The notes under the pieces are model-generated. The model did no database searches, was not told where the DNA came from, and worked only from the letters and a program-made list of their open reading frames with translations. Shown here piece by piece: positions 40,557-51,188 of a DNA stretch of 54,895 nt. The position numbers and the translations under genes are program-made. Position 1 is the first letter of the stretch. Each line of letters starts with the position of its first letter. The DNA comes from CAZNMF01 sp035547155 (GTDB lineage Bacteria; Acidobacteriota; Vicinamibacteria; Vicinamibacterales; SCN-69-37). Location of the stretch: the NCBI GenBank assembly GCA_035547155.1, contig DASZVJ010000105.1, positions 1 through 54,895 of the forward strand, given 5' to 3'.

Positions 40557-41905
40557 GAGATCGACGGAAAGTCGGCGAGCACGTCCGCGACGTGCCGCGA
40601 CGGATCGGGACGCAGGTGGCGGGGAAGAGCGGCCTGCGGCTCGGGTATCTCCGCGGCCGCCGTCATGATGCGCACGAACGCGTCGGTCATGCGCGCTTCG
40701 CTGTGCTCGGCCTGCCAGTACGCGCGTGCGGCCCGGCCCAGCGAGGTGCGCAACTCGGCGTCCATGGCCAGCCGTCGCATGGCGAGCGTCAGCGAGTGAT
40801 CTTCGTCGACGATGTCGATGGCAACGGTGACGGGATCGAGCGCGGGGTGCGAGCGGGACCAGTCGCGCGGGTCGAGCGATGGCACGTGCGCCTGATGCGC
40901 GAGCGAGATGACGATCGTCGGACGTGCGGCCGCGATCGCGCGCACCCAGGGACCTGACGTTTCGACCGCCGTCGGCCAGCGGAGGTTGAGGCTCACGTCG
41001 ACCGCCGCAATCGCGCGATCGAACGCGTCATCGTCGAGCACGCCGGCAAGCACGATCGCGTCGCGCACGCCGAGCGCGTCCGCGAGGCTGGCGATGTCGA
41101 CCGCTGGATCGGCCGCGCCGGCGAGCAGCAACCGCGCGCGCGGCATCCGTTGCCGCGTGGCCGCGAACGCCCGAAGAATCTGCGGAATCCGCTTGTCGGC
41201 GGTCAATCCGCCGAACGCGCCGAAGACGATCGCCTCGTCGGAGAAACCGAGCGCCGCGCGCGCGGCGCGGCGCTCGTCGTCCGCGAGCGGATCGTCGCGA
41301 CCGTCGCCGAGCGGCACGTACTCGATGCGGGCGTCTGGTGAGGCCGCGGCGAGCGCCGCCGCGCCGCCGCGTGTATGGACGGCGGTCACGCGCGAGGCGG
41401 CGACGACGGCTCGCGTCATCGGCCAGAGCGCGTAGTACGGCCCGTCGAACCCGGCGATGCCGAGCTCGGCCGCCGCGACGGGCGTGTCCGGCTGATCGAA
41501 CGCCAGCTCCGCGCGGTAGTCAGCGGTCCGATGGCGCGAGAGCAGCGCGTGGCCGCGGGCGTGGTGCAGCCGCGCGTCGTGCAGCACGGCGAGTCCGGGC
41601 CAGCGAAACAGATAGGGCCAGATGTACGCGTGCTGCGTCGAGTTGCCGAGCTGATAAATCGGGAGATCGTACTGTGCGCGCGCGTGACGCCAGACGAGCT
41701 CGTGCGCGGAGAGGACGCGCGTGCGTCCGGGCTCGGGCGGCGCGGGTGATGCGGCGCGATCGATCGGCGCGGCCGGGACGGCGCGTGCGTCGACGAACAC
41801 GTCGATCGCGTGGCCGGCGGCGGCGAGCCGCGCGACGAGCGCGGCGGATCGGCCCGCGATGCCGCTCGACTGCGGCGGCCACGGACTGAGCCACGCGAGA
41901 CGCAT
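40541..41905 (-). CDS. GT4-like glycosyltransferase
   Basis: A 454-aa GT-B protein. MRLAWLSPWPPQSSGIAGRS at the N-terminus (Gly-rich loop after WPPQSSG), then LPIYQLGNSTQHAYIWPYLF and LAVLHDARLHHARGHAL in the acceptor domain. The C-terminal half has IVFGAFGGLTADKRIPQILR, MPRARLLLAGAADPAVDIAS and LNLRWPTAVETSGPWVRAIA, the latter taking the place of the donor-binding E-x7-E segment. It is related to the Acidobacteria/Actinobacteria group of long GT4 proteins; acceptor and donor unknown. thiS overlaps its 3' end. It is divergent from the nuo operon. Confidence 0.78.
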   Translation of the reverse strand: MRLAWLSPWPPQSSGIAGRSAALVARLAAAGHAIDVFVDARAVPAAPIDRAASPAPPEPGRTRVLSAHELVWRHARAQYDLPIYQLGNSTQHAYIWPYLFRWPGLAVLHDARLHHARGHALLSRHRTADYRAELAFDQPDTPVAAAELGIAGFDGPYYALWPMTRAVVAASRVTAVHTRGGAAALAAASPDARIEYVPLGDGRDDPLADDERRAARAALGFSDEAIVFGAFGGLTADKRIPQILRAFAATRQRMPRARLLLAGAADPAVDIASLADALGVRDAIVLAGVLDDDAFDRAIAAVDVSLNLRWPTAVETSGPWVRAIAAARPTIVISLAHQAHVPSLDPRDWSRSHPALDPVTVAIDIVDEDHSLTLAMRRLAMDAELRTSLGRAARAYWQAEHSEARMTDAFVRIMTAAAEIPEPQAALPRHLRPDPSRHVADVLADFPSISCEFF

Positions 41906-41948
41906 CGCATTAGTTTACCTGGGCGTCGCCGCAACCGCTCGCATCGCA

Positions 41949-41978
41949 TTGACTTGGCCGACGCTCGTTCGTTAGCAT
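41949..41978 (+). promoter_or_regulatory. probable sigma70-type promoter of the nuo operon
   Basis: TTGACT (41949-41954, 5/6 to consensus), 18-nt spacer, TAGCAT (41973-41978, 4/6). It sits in the 171-bp divergent gap between the GT gene (start 41905) and nuoA (42077). Predicted transcription start is near 41985, inside the palindrome at 41981-42007. Confidence 0.45.
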
Positions 41979-41980
41979 CT

Positions 41981-42007
41981 GAGCTTGTTCGAGCGGCGAA
42001 CAAGCTC
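41981..42007. promoter_or_regulatory. perfect 11-bp inverted repeat at the predicted nuo transcription start
   Basis: Arms GAGCTTGTTCG (41981-41991) and CGAACAAGCTC (41997-42007) with 5-nt centre AGCGG. It could be an operator or a 5'-UTR stem-loop for the nuo transcript. A related imperfect inverted repeat with the same GAGCTTGT-type core (TCGACAAGCTC and GAGCCTGTCGA) is at 51200-51231. Confidence 0.55.
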
Positions 42008-42076
42008 GCCGTGCGCCGCTGCTATCGTCCGTCTTCGCACCGCCCATGCGGGGACGTCCCGGGAGACCCCTGATCG

Positions 42077-42445
42077 ATGGAAGGTTTTCTTCCCATCCTT
42101 ATCATGATCGCCCTCGGCGTCGGATTCGCCGCCGGCAACGTCTTCCTGTCGCAGTTTCTCGGTCCCCGCAAGCCGTCTCCGGAGAAGAGCGCGCCGTACG
42201 AGTGCGGCATGCCGCCGGTCGGCGACGCGCGCGAGCGCCAGTCCGTCAAGTTCTACCTCGTGGCGATGATCTTCCTGCTCTTCGACATCGAGGTCGCGTT
42301 CTTGTATCCGTGGGCGATTGCGTTTCGCGATCTCGGCATCATCGGCTACTGGCAGATCGTGACGTTCTTCCTTCTGCTGGTCACGGGCTATGTCTACGTG
42401 TGGCGCAAGGGCGTATTTGATTGGAGCGGCGAGCGATCGCGCTGA
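42077..42445 (+). CDS. nuoA: NADH-quinone oxidoreductase subunit A
   Basis: Membrane subunit of complex I, 122 aa, three transmembrane helices. Motifs seen are LPILIMIALGVGFAAGNVF (helix 1), SAPYECGMPPVGDARERQSV (conserved Cys/Glu loop at the quinone site) and FYLVAMIFLLFDIEVAFLYP (helix 2 with the conserved FDxE), then ending with WRKGVFDW. First gene of the operon; the start is 92 nt downstream of the predicted transcription start. The nuoB start follows 27 nt after the stop. Confidence 0.96.
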   Translation: MEGFLPILIMIALGVGFAAGNVFLSQFLGPRKPSPEKSAPYECGMPPVGDARERQSVKFYLVAMIFLLFDIEVAFLYPWAIAFRDLGIIGYWQIVTFFLLLVTGYVYVWRKGVFDWSGERSR

Positions 42446-42472
42446 CGTCCGTCGTTTCGATCGGTTCACATC

Positions 42473-42937
42473 ATGCCTGAGCTGGAAATTCCCGTTCTGA
42501 CCACGACCGTCGAGAAGATGGTCCAGTGGGCGCGTCGATCGGCCATCTGGCCGGTGACGTTCGGTCTGGCGTGCTGCGCGATCGAGATGATGGCGATGAG
42601 CTGCGGCCGCTACGACATCGCGCGCTTCGGCGCGGAAGTGTTCCGCGGATCGCCGCGTCAGTCGGACCTGATGATCATCGCGGGCCGGCTGTCGCGCAAG
42701 ATGGCGCCCGTGCTGCGCCGCATCTACGACCAGATGCCCGAGCCCAAGTGGGTCATCTCGATGGGCGCGTGCGCGAGCTGCGGCGGCGTGTTCGACAACT
42801 ACGCGATCGTGCAGGGTGTCGATCAGGTCGTGCCGATCGACGTCTACGTCCCGGGCTGTCCGCCGCGTCCCGAGGCCCTCATCTACGGCATCGTCCAGTT
42901 GCAGCGGAAGATCGATCAACAGCGGATGAGCGCGTAG
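42473..42937 (+). CDS. nuoB: NADH-quinone oxidoreductase subunit B (N2 cluster)
   Basis: Peripheral-arm subunit carrying the N2 [4Fe-4S] cluster, 154 aa. Ligands are Cys34 and Cys35 in LACCAIEM, Cys100 in MGACASCGG and Cys129 in VPGCPPRPE; the 65 and 29 residue spacings match E. coli NuoB. FGAEVFRGSPRQSDLMIIAG is also conserved. Only 2 nt separate its stop from nuoC. Confidence 0.96.
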   Translation: MPELEIPVLTTTVEKMVQWARRSAIWPVTFGLACCAIEMMAMSCGRYDIARFGAEVFRGSPRQSDLMIIAGRLSRKMAPVLRRIYDQMPEPKWVISMGACASCGGVFDNYAIVQGVDQVVPIDVYVPGCPPRPEALIYGIVQLQRKIDQQRMSA

Positions 42938-42939
42938 AC

Positions 42940-43551
42940 ATGGCTTCGACCGACGCCTCTCCGATTCTCGACGTGCTGCGGGCCGCCGTGCCCGACGCCG
43001 CGCTCAACGCCGCGGCCGCCGTCGACATGCCGACCATCGTCATCGATCGCGAGCACGCGCTCGAAGTGTTCGCCGCGCTGCGGGATCATCCGGCGCTGCA
43101 ATTCGCGCTGTTGTTGGACGTGACGGCCGTCGATCGGCTGCCGGCCGAGCCGCGCTTCGAGATCGTGTATCACCTCGCGTGTCTCGGCGAGGCGTTCGCG
43201 TCCGGCACGCCGGCGCCCGCGCGCCGCTTGCGCGTGAAGATTGGGCTGCCCGGCCACGACGCGCGTGTGACGAGCGTGACGTCGCTCTATCCTGGCGCCG
43301 GATGGCCGGAGCGCGAAGTCTTCGATCTGTTCGGCGTGTTCTTCGAGCATCACGCCGACCTGCGCCGGATCCTGACGCCCGAAGAATGGACCGGTCATCC
43401 GCTGCGGAAGGATTATCCGGTGCAGATCCGGAAGTCGACGCAGTCGTGGGAGCCGATTCAAGTGTCGGCGGAGGAATTCGCCGAGAACATCCGGCGGCAG
43501 CGTGCGGAAGCGGAGCGCCGCGCGCGCGAGGCGGGCCAATCGGGTGACTGA
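42940..43551 (+). CDS. nuoC: NADH-quinone oxidoreductase subunit C
   Basis: Peripheral-arm subunit, 203 aa, separate from NuoD (not a NuoCD fusion). Core motifs are FALLLDVTAVDRLPAEPRFE, VTSVTSLYPGAGWPEREVFD and FGVFFEHHADLRRILTPEEW, then GHPLRKDYPVQI. The ATG at 42940 is used; an earlier in-frame start lies inside nuoB. The stop (43549-43551) overlaps the start of the gmhA-like gene by 8 nt. Confidence 0.95.
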   Translation: MASTDASPILDVLRAAVPDAALNAAAAVDMPTIVIDREHALEVFAALRDHPALQFALLLDVTAVDRLPAEPRFEIVYHLACLGEAFASGTPAPARRLRVKIGLPGHDARVTSVTSLYPGAGWPEREVFDLFGVFFEHHADLRRILTPEEWTGHPLRKDYPVQIRKSTQSWEPIQVSAEEFAENIRRQRAEAERRAREAGQSGD

Positions 43552-44143
43552 TCGCGACGTCGTGCGGCACGTCTGCCTCGAGGCGGCCGCGCTGCATCAG
43601 CGCATCGCCGAGATCGGCGCCGACGCCATCGTGAAGGCGGCCGGCGTGATTGGCGAGGCGCTGGCGTCGGGGCACAAGGTGCTGGTGTTCGGCAACGGCG
43701 GCAGTGCGGCCGATGCGCAACACTTCGCCGCGGAGCTGGTCGGGCAGTTCAGCCGGCGCGCCGATCGTCCCGCGCTGCCGGTGATGGCGCTGACGACGGA
43801 TCTGGCGATCATGACGGCGGTCGCCAACGATTTCGGGTTCGCGGCGGTGTACGCGCGTCAGATCGAGGCGCTCGGCACGGCCGGCGACGTGGCGCTGGCG
43901 ATCACGACCAGCGGCCGCTCGGCGAACGTGAACGAAGGCCTCCGATGGGCGCTCGATCGATCGTTGACGACGATCGCGTTGACCGGGGGCGATGGCGGGG
44001 AGAGCGGCCGTCTGGCGGACGTGCACGTCAACGTGCCGGACGGCAACCCGCAGCGCGTGCAGGAAGTGCAGCAGACGATCCTGCACGTGATCTGCGAGCT
44101 GGTCGAGCGGCGGCTCGCGGGGGCGCCGGGGCGAGAAGCGTGA
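43544..44143 (+). CDS. gmhA: SIS-domain sugar phosphate isomerase (GmhA/sedoheptulose-7-phosphate isomerase type)
   Basis: A 199-aa SIS protein from the GTG at 43544. KVLVFGNGGSAADAQHFAAE is the phosphosugar-binding loop. Metal/active-site positions of E. coli GmhA have equivalents: His60 and Glu64 in DAQHFAAEL, Gln173 and His181 in RVQEVQQTILHVI. VANDFGFAAVYARQIEALG, LAITTSGRSANVNEGL and IALTGGDGGESGRLADVHV are also typical. It would make heptose-7-phosphate for LPS/S-layer heptose. It is placed between nuoC and nuoD with 8-nt and 3-nt junctions, an insertion into a normally conserved gene order. It could also act on another sugar phosphate. Confidence 0.87.
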   Translation: MTDRDVVRHVCLEAAALHQRIAEIGADAIVKAAGVIGEALASGHKVLVFGNGGSAADAQHFAAELVGQFSRRADRPALPVMALTTDLAIMTAVANDFGFAAVYARQIEALGTAGDVALAITTSGRSANVNEGLRWALDRSLTTIALTGGDGGESGRLADVHVNVPDGNPQRVQEVQQTILHVICELVERRLAGAPGREA

Positions 44144-44146
44144 GAC

Positions 44147-45334
44147 ATGCCTGAGATTCGCACCGAAACGATGACCGTCAACATGGGGCCGCAGCACCCC
44201 AGCACGCACGGCGTGCTGCGCCTCGTGCTGGAGCTCGACGGCGAGACGATCGTCTCGCTCGATCCGACGATCGGCTTCCTGCACACGGGCATCGAGAAGA
44301 CCGCCGAGCAGAAGAAGTGGCAGCAGGTGATCCCGCTCGTCGAGCGCATGGACTACCTGGGCCCGCAGTCGAACAGCCTGGCGTTCTGCTTGTCGGTGGA
44401 GCGGCTGCTCGGCATCGAGAGCACCATTCCCGATCGCGTGACGTACATCCGCGTGCTCATCGCGGAGCTGCAGCGGCTCAGCAGTCACCTCGTCTGGCTC
44501 GGCACGCATGGCATGGAGATCGGCGCGATCTCCGTGATGATGTACTGCTTCCGCGAGCGCGAGCAGCTGCTCAACATCAACGAGATGCTCGCCGGTTTCC
44601 GCATGTTCCCGAGCTACATGCGAATCGGCGGCCTACGCGAGGATCTGCCGCGCGGCTTCCACGAGGCCGTCACGGCGTTTCTCGACAAGTTCCCGGGCAA
44701 GCTGGACGAGTACGAGAAGCTGCTGACGAAGAACAACGTGTGGCTGAAGCGCACGAAAGGCGTCGGCAAGCTATCGCGCGAGGACACGATCGCGATGAGC
44801 CTGGTCGGTCCGATCGCGCGCGCCGTCGGCATCCCGTACGACGTGCGCAAGATGTTCCCGTACCTCAAGTACGACACGTTCGACTTCAGCGTGCCAACGG
44901 CGACCGACGGTGACGTCTTCGCGCGCTACACGGTCAAGGTCGCGGAGATGCGGCAGAGCGTGAAGATTGCCAAGCAGGCGCTCGAGCGCATCTCGCCGAC
45001 GGGCAAGTTCGACTGCGGCGACTACCGCATCGTCCCGCCGCCGAAGGATCGCGTGTACACGGAAATGGAAGCGCTCATCCAGCACTTCCTGCTGTACTCG
45101 CAGGGGTTCAACGTGCCGGCCGGCGAGGCGTACGTGCCGGTCGAAGGGCCGCGCGGCGAGCACGGGTTCTACATCGTGTCGGATGGCGCGAACCGTCCGA
45201 TCCGCGTGAAGGCGCGCGCGCCGTCGCTCATGGCGGTGCAGGGGCTGTCGAAGATGGTCGTCGGCGGCCTCGTCGCGGACTTGATCGCGATCATCGGCTC
45301 GACGGACGTCGTCATGGGAGATGTGGATCGATGA
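44147..45334 (+). CDS. nuoD: NADH-quinone oxidoreductase subunit D
   Basis: Quinone-site subunit, 395 aa. TMTVNMGPQHPSTHGVLRLV (quinone-pocket His), IGFLHTGIEKTAEQKKWQQV, RMDYLGPQSNSLAFCL, NNVWLKRTKGVGKLSREDTI and GFYIVSDGANRPIRVKARAP are all family hallmarks. The stop overlaps the nuoE start by 4 nt. Confidence 0.97.
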   Translation: MPEIRTETMTVNMGPQHPSTHGVLRLVLELDGETIVSLDPTIGFLHTGIEKTAEQKKWQQVIPLVERMDYLGPQSNSLAFCLSVERLLGIESTIPDRVTYIRVLIAELQRLSSHLVWLGTHGMEIGAISVMMYCFREREQLLNINEMLAGFRMFPSYMRIGGLREDLPRGFHEAVTAFLDKFPGKLDEYEKLLTKNNVWLKRTKGVGKLSREDTIAMSLVGPIARAVGIPYDVRKMFPYLKYDTFDFSVPTATDGDVFARYTVKVAEMRQSVKIAKQALERISPTGKFDCGDYRIVPPPKDRVYTEMEALIQHFLLYSQGFNVPAGEAYVPVEGPRGEHGFYIVSDGANRPIRVKARAPSLMAVQGLSKMVVGGLVADLIAIIGSTDVVMGDVDR

Positions 45335-45939
45335 GCTTTCATCCCGCCATGGACTACGGGCGTGGGCGCCACCAGTCCGCGCGCGCGCTGCCGGAAGAGG
45401 GACCGGCGTTCGTCTACACGGCAGAGAACCGCGCGAAGCTCGACGAGATCTGCGCGCGCTATCCACCTGAACGGCGCAAGTCGGCCATCCTCGCCGCGCT
45501 CTATCTCGCACAGCACCAGCAGGGCTATCTCACGCGCAACGCGATGCGCCACGTCGCCGAGGCGATCGGCTGCACGGCTGCAGAGGTCGAGGACGTCGTC
45601 ACGTACTACACGATGTTCTACACGCGGCCGGTCGGGAAGTACGTGCTGACCGTCTGCCGTACGCTCTCCTGCGCGCTGATGGGCGCCGAGCGCGTCACCG
45701 AAGAGCTGGCCGAGGCGCTGGGCGTCAAGCCCGGTGAGACCGACGCGTCCGGCACGTTCACGCTGCACGAGGTCGAGTGCCTCGGCGCGTGCGATCGCGC
45801 GCCGGTCATCGGCGTCAACGATCACTGGCAGGAGTGCCAGAAGCCGGAGGACGTCCGCGCGCTCATCGACGGTCTGCGAAAGAATGGGCCGTCCGTGCTG
45901 ACCGGCTGTCACTTGAAGGTCGCGGGAGAGACACGATGA
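45331..45939 (+). CDS. nuoE: NADH-quinone oxidoreductase subunit E (N1a cluster)
   Basis: A [2Fe-2S] subunit of the NADH module, 202 aa. Ligands Cys109, Cys114 (CRTLSC) and Cys150, Cys154 (CLGAC), with YTMFYTRPVGKYVLTVCRTL before them. The C-terminal ~35 residues (NGPSVLTGCHLKVAGETR) are present. An N-terminal extension (~25 residues, DYGRGRHQSARALPEEGP) precedes the core. ATGA overlap at both ends. Confidence 0.95.
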   Translation: MSFHPAMDYGRGRHQSARALPEEGPAFVYTAENRAKLDEICARYPPERRKSAILAALYLAQHQQGYLTRNAMRHVAEAIGCTAAEVEDVVTYYTMFYTRPVGKYVLTVCRTLSCALMGAERVTEELAEALGVKPGETDASGTFTLHEVECLGACDRAPVIGVNDHWQECQKPEDVRALIDGLRKNGPSVLTGCHLKVAGETR

Positions 45940-47249
45940 GCATGGAACCGCTGCTCACGCGGTACGTCCGCGAGCCCAACAGCTTCACGCTCGATTTCTA
46001 CACGCAGCATGGCGGATACAACGCCCTCCGCAAAGCGCTCGGCATGACGCCCGATGCGGTGATCGACACCGTGAAAGCGTCCGGGCTGCGCGGCCGCGGC
46101 GGCGCGGGCTTTCCGACCGGCATGAAGTGGCAGTTCGTCGACAAGAAGTCGGCGAAGCCGCGCTACATCTGCTGCAACGCGGACGAGAGCGAGCCCGGCA
46201 CGTTCAAGGATCACGTGCTGATGGAGCGCAACCCGCACCTGCTGTTCGAGGGCTGCCTCATCGGCTGCTACGCGATCGGCGCGAAGGTCGCTTACATCTA
46301 CATCCGCGGCGAGTTCTACCACGTGCAGGAAGTGCTCGAGGCCGAGCTCGCCAAGGCGCGCGCCGCGGGCTTCGTGGGCAAGAACATCTTCGGCTCGGGC
46401 TTCGACTGCGAGATCTACGTCCATCGCGGCGCCGGCGCGTACGAAGCGGGCGAGGAGACGGCGCTCATCGAATCGCTCGAGGGCAAGCGCGCGCAGCCGC
46501 GGCTGAAGCCGCCGTTCCCGGCCGTCGAAGGCCTCTACAACTGTCCGACGGCGGTCAACAACGTCGAGACGCTCTGCAACGTGCCGCTCATCATCGAGCA
46601 CGGCGCGGAGTGGTACGCCAAGCTCGGCCCGGAGAAGAACGGCGGACCGAAGCTCTACTGCATCAGCGGCCACGTCAAGCGGCCAGGCGTCTACGAAGCG
46701 TCGATGTCGACGACGCTGCGCGAGCTCGTGTACGACGACAAGTTCGGCGGCGGCATCCGCAACGGCCACGCGCTCAAGTGCGTGATCCCCGGCGGATCGT
46801 CCGTGCCCGTCCTCCTGCCCGATCAGCTCGACATTCCGGCCAGCTTCGACGGGGTCGCCGCGGCCGGCTCGCTCCTCGGATCGGCCGGCATCATCGTCAT
46901 GGACGAGACGACGTGCATGGTGTGGGCGGCGGAGAACCTGCTGCATTTCTACCGTCACGAGTCGTGCGGCAAGTGCACGCCGTGCCGCGAGGGCGGTGCG
47001 TGGCTGCACAACATCCTCGGCAAGATCGAGCGCGGTGAAGGGCAGATGAAAGATCTCGATCTGCTGCTCTCGATTGCGGGCAACATCACGGGCAAGACGC
47101 TCTGCGCGTTCGGCGATGCGGCCGCGACGCCGGTGCTGACGACGGTGAAGACGTTCCGCGCCGAGTACGAGGCGCACATTCGTGAAGGCCGGTGCACGGT
47201 GCCGGCGGACTGGCGCGCGTCGCGCCGCGTCCTGACGGCGGCCCACTAG
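45936..47249 (+). CDS. nuoF: NADH-quinone oxidoreductase subunit F (NADH/FMN/N3)
   Basis: NADH-binding subunit, 437 aa. SGLRGRGGAGFPTGMKW (FMN/NADH site, about 49-65), CNADESEPGTFKDH, AYEAGEETALIESLEGKR (NADH), and the N3 [4Fe-4S] ligands in HESCGKCTPCREG (around 343-352) and the later TLCAFGDAA. Normal length without extension. It is followed after 2 nt by nuoH, where most operons have nuoG. Confidence 0.96.
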   Translation: MSMEPLLTRYVREPNSFTLDFYTQHGGYNALRKALGMTPDAVIDTVKASGLRGRGGAGFPTGMKWQFVDKKSAKPRYICCNADESEPGTFKDHVLMERNPHLLFEGCLIGCYAIGAKVAYIYIRGEFYHVQEVLEAELAKARAAGFVGKNIFGSGFDCEIYVHRGAGAYEAGEETALIESLEGKRAQPRLKPPFPAVEGLYNCPTAVNNVETLCNVPLIIEHGAEWYAKLGPEKNGGPKLYCISGHVKRPGVYEASMSTTLRELVYDDKFGGGIRNGHALKCVIPGGSSVPVLLPDQLDIPASFDGVAAAGSLLGSAGIIVMDETTCMVWAAENLLHFYRHESCGKCTPCREGGAWLHNILGKIERGEGQMKDLDLLLSIAGNITGKTLCAFGDAAATPVLTTVKTFRAEYEAHIREGRCTVPADWRASRRVLTAAH

Positions 47250-47251
47250 TC

Positions 47252-48289
47252 ATGCCATTCGGAATCACCCCCGAGCTCATCGCGAACCTCGGCGTCATCG
47301 TCGTCGTCTTCTTCGCGCTGCAGATTTCCGCGGCCGTGCTCGTCTACATGGAGCGCAAGGTCGCCGCGTTCGTCCAGCAGCGCTTCGGTCCGTATCTGGT
47401 CGGGCCGCGCGGCATGATGCAGCCGCTGGCGGACATCGTCAAACTCCTGTTCAAAGAGGAGCTGCGGCCGAAGTCCGCCGATCCGATCCTGTTCTACGTC
47501 GCGCCGGTGCTGAGCGCGGTCGCGGCGTTCGCGGCGTTCGCGGTCGTCCCGTTCGGCGCGGATACGACGTTCTTCGGCCTGCTCGATCGTCCGATCCATC
47601 TCGCGGCGGCGGACGTCAACGTCGGCCTGCTCGTGATCTTCGCGATCACGTCGATGGGCGTGTACGGGATTGTGCTGGCCGGATGGGCGTCGAACAGCAA
47701 GTACTCGCTGCTCGGCGGGCTGCGCTCGTCGGCGCAGATGATCAGCTACGAGATCTCGTACGGGCTGTCGTTCGCGGCCGTGATCATGCTGGCCGGATCG
47801 CTCTCGCTCGGGCACATCGTCGATCAGCAGGCCGGCTACTGGTTCGGGTTCATCCCGCGCTGGTTCATCTTCCTGCAGCCGCTCGGCTTCTTCATCTTCC
47901 TGACGGCCGGCGTCGCGGAGACGAACCGCGCGCCATTCGACTTCCCGGAAGCGGAGCAGGAGCTCGTCGCGGGCTATCACACCGAGTACAGCTCGATGAG
48001 CTTCGCGCTGTTCTTCCTGGCCGAGTACGTGAACATGGTCACCGTCTCGGCCGTCGCGACGGACCTGTTCCTCGGCGGCTGGCACGGCCCGTTCCTGCCG
48101 GAGTGGCTCGGCTGGATCTGGTTCCTGATCAAGCTGTTCGCGATTCTGTTCTTCTACATCTGGATGCGCTGGACGTTGCCGCGGTACCGCTACGACCAGT
48201 TGATGGAGTTCGGCTGGAAGTATCTGCTTCCGGCCGCGGTGATCAACCTGCTGGTCACGGCCTTCGTGGTCGTGTACTACGGCTTCTAG
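47252..48289 (+). CDS. nuoH: NADH-quinone oxidoreductase subunit H
   Basis: Membrane subunit at the arm junction, 345 aa, about 8 helices. VYMERKVAAFVQQRFGPYLV, GPRGMMQPLADIVKLLFKEE, GWASNSKYSLLGGLRSSAQM (quinone loop), FLTAGVAETNRAPFDFPEAE and QELVAGYHTEYSSMSFALFF are typical. The start at 47252 comes 2 nt after the nuoF stop, and the next gene is nuoJ 8 nt later, leaving no space for nuoI. Confidence 0.96.
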   Translation: MPFGITPELIANLGVIVVVFFALQISAAVLVYMERKVAAFVQQRFGPYLVGPRGMMQPLADIVKLLFKEELRPKSADPILFYVAPVLSAVAAFAAFAVVPFGADTTFFGLLDRPIHLAAADVNVGLLVIFAITSMGVYGIVLAGWASNSKYSLLGGLRSSAQMISYEISYGLSFAAVIMLAGSLSLGHIVDQQAGYWFGFIPRWFIFLQPLGFFIFLTAGVAETNRAPFDFPEAEQELVAGYHTEYSSMSFALFFLAEYVNMVTVSAVATDLFLGGWHGPFLPEWLGWIWFLIKLFAILFFYIWMRWTLPRYRYDQLMEFGWKYLLPAAVINLLVTAFVVVYYGF

Positions 48290-48297
48290 AGCAGCTC

Positions 48298-48807
48298 ATG
48301 GACGCCCTTTTCTTCTGGATTCTCGCAGCCGGCGCGGTGGTGGCCTCGCTGCTCGTCATCGGGCAGCGCAACCCGATGTACAGCGTGCTGCTGCTGATCG
48401 TCTCGTTCGGCGCGCTGTCGGGCCTCTACATCCTGCTCGGCGCGCCGTTCGTCGCCGCGATTCAGATCATCATCTACGCCGGCGCCATCATGGTGCTCTT
48501 CCTCTTCGTCGTCATGCTGCTGAACGTGCCGACGGAGACGCCGCAGGAGGGCCGGCTGCGCCTGCTCACCGGCGCGGGGCCGCGACGGTTCGGCGCCGTG
48601 CTCTCGGTCGTGTTCATCGGCGAGCTGGCGTGGGCGTTCAGGCGCATCCAGGCCGCGGCGCTGCCCTCGGGCGCGCCGGAGACGAGCGTCCACGCGATCG
48701 GCCTGAAGCTGTACCGCGACTACGCGTTCGCGTTCGAAGCGACGTCGGTGCTGATCCTCGTGGCGATGGTCGGCGCGGTCATCCTGGCGCGGAAGGAAAC
48801 GAAGTGA
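48298..48807 (+). CDS. nuoJ: NADH-quinone oxidoreductase subunit J
   Basis: Membrane subunit of complex I, 169 aa, five helices. RNPMYSVLLLIVSFGALSGL and the conserved IQIIIYAGAIMVLFLFVVML (pi-bulge helix) identify it. The ATG at 48298 is 8 nt after the nuoH stop; 4-nt overlap with nuoK. Confidence 0.95.
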   Translation: MDALFFWILAAGAVVASLLVIGQRNPMYSVLLLIVSFGALSGLYILLGAPFVAAIQIIIYAGAIMVLFLFVVMLLNVPTETPQEGRLRLLTGAGPRRFGAVLSVVFIGELAWAFRRIQAAALPSGAPETSVHAIGLKLYRDYAFAFEATSVLILVAMVGAVILARKETK

Positions 48808-49115
48808 TCCCGGAGCCCACGTTCAACTCGTATCTGATCCTGTCGGCCGTGCTGTTCTCGATCGGCACGGCGGGCGTGTTCCTGCGGCGCAATCTGATCA
48901 CGATCCTGCTGTCGGTCGAGGTGATGCTCAACGCGGTGAACCTCACCTTCGTGGCCGCCGATCGCTTCTTCCAGACCGTCGACGGGCAGATCATCGTGTT
49001 CTTCGTCATGACCGTCGCGGCCGCGGAGGCCGCCGTCGGCCTGGCGATCATCATCGCGCTGTTCCGGCACAAGGAAACGCTCAATCCGGACGCCTTCACG
49101 TCGTTGAAGTGGTGA
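48804..49115 (+). CDS. nuoK: NADH-quinone oxidoreductase subunit K
   Basis: Small membrane subunit, 103 aa, three helices. FSIGTAGVFLRRNLITILLS, VEVMLNAVNLTFVAADRFF (conserved Glu) and FVMTVAAAEAAVGLAIIIAL (second Glu) fit the MrpC-like family. The GTG start at 48804 overlaps nuoJ by 4 nt. Confidence 0.95.
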   Translation: MIPEPTFNSYLILSAVLFSIGTAGVFLRRNLITILLSVEVMLNAVNLTFVAADRFFQTVDGQIIVFFVMTVAAAEAAVGLAIIIALFRHKETLNPDAFTSLKW

Positions 49116-49119
49116 CCGC

Positions 49120-51144
<2,025 letters not shown>

Positions 51145-51188
51145 ACGCGTGTCTTCGCGCCGTCAGCGGCGGCGAAGCCGGCCTCGGC

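Noticed and set aside
42526..43551. NuoB-NuoC fusion suggested by one long open frame
   Set aside because: The frame's first third overlaps nuoB in another frame and lacks similarity; nuoC starts at 42940.
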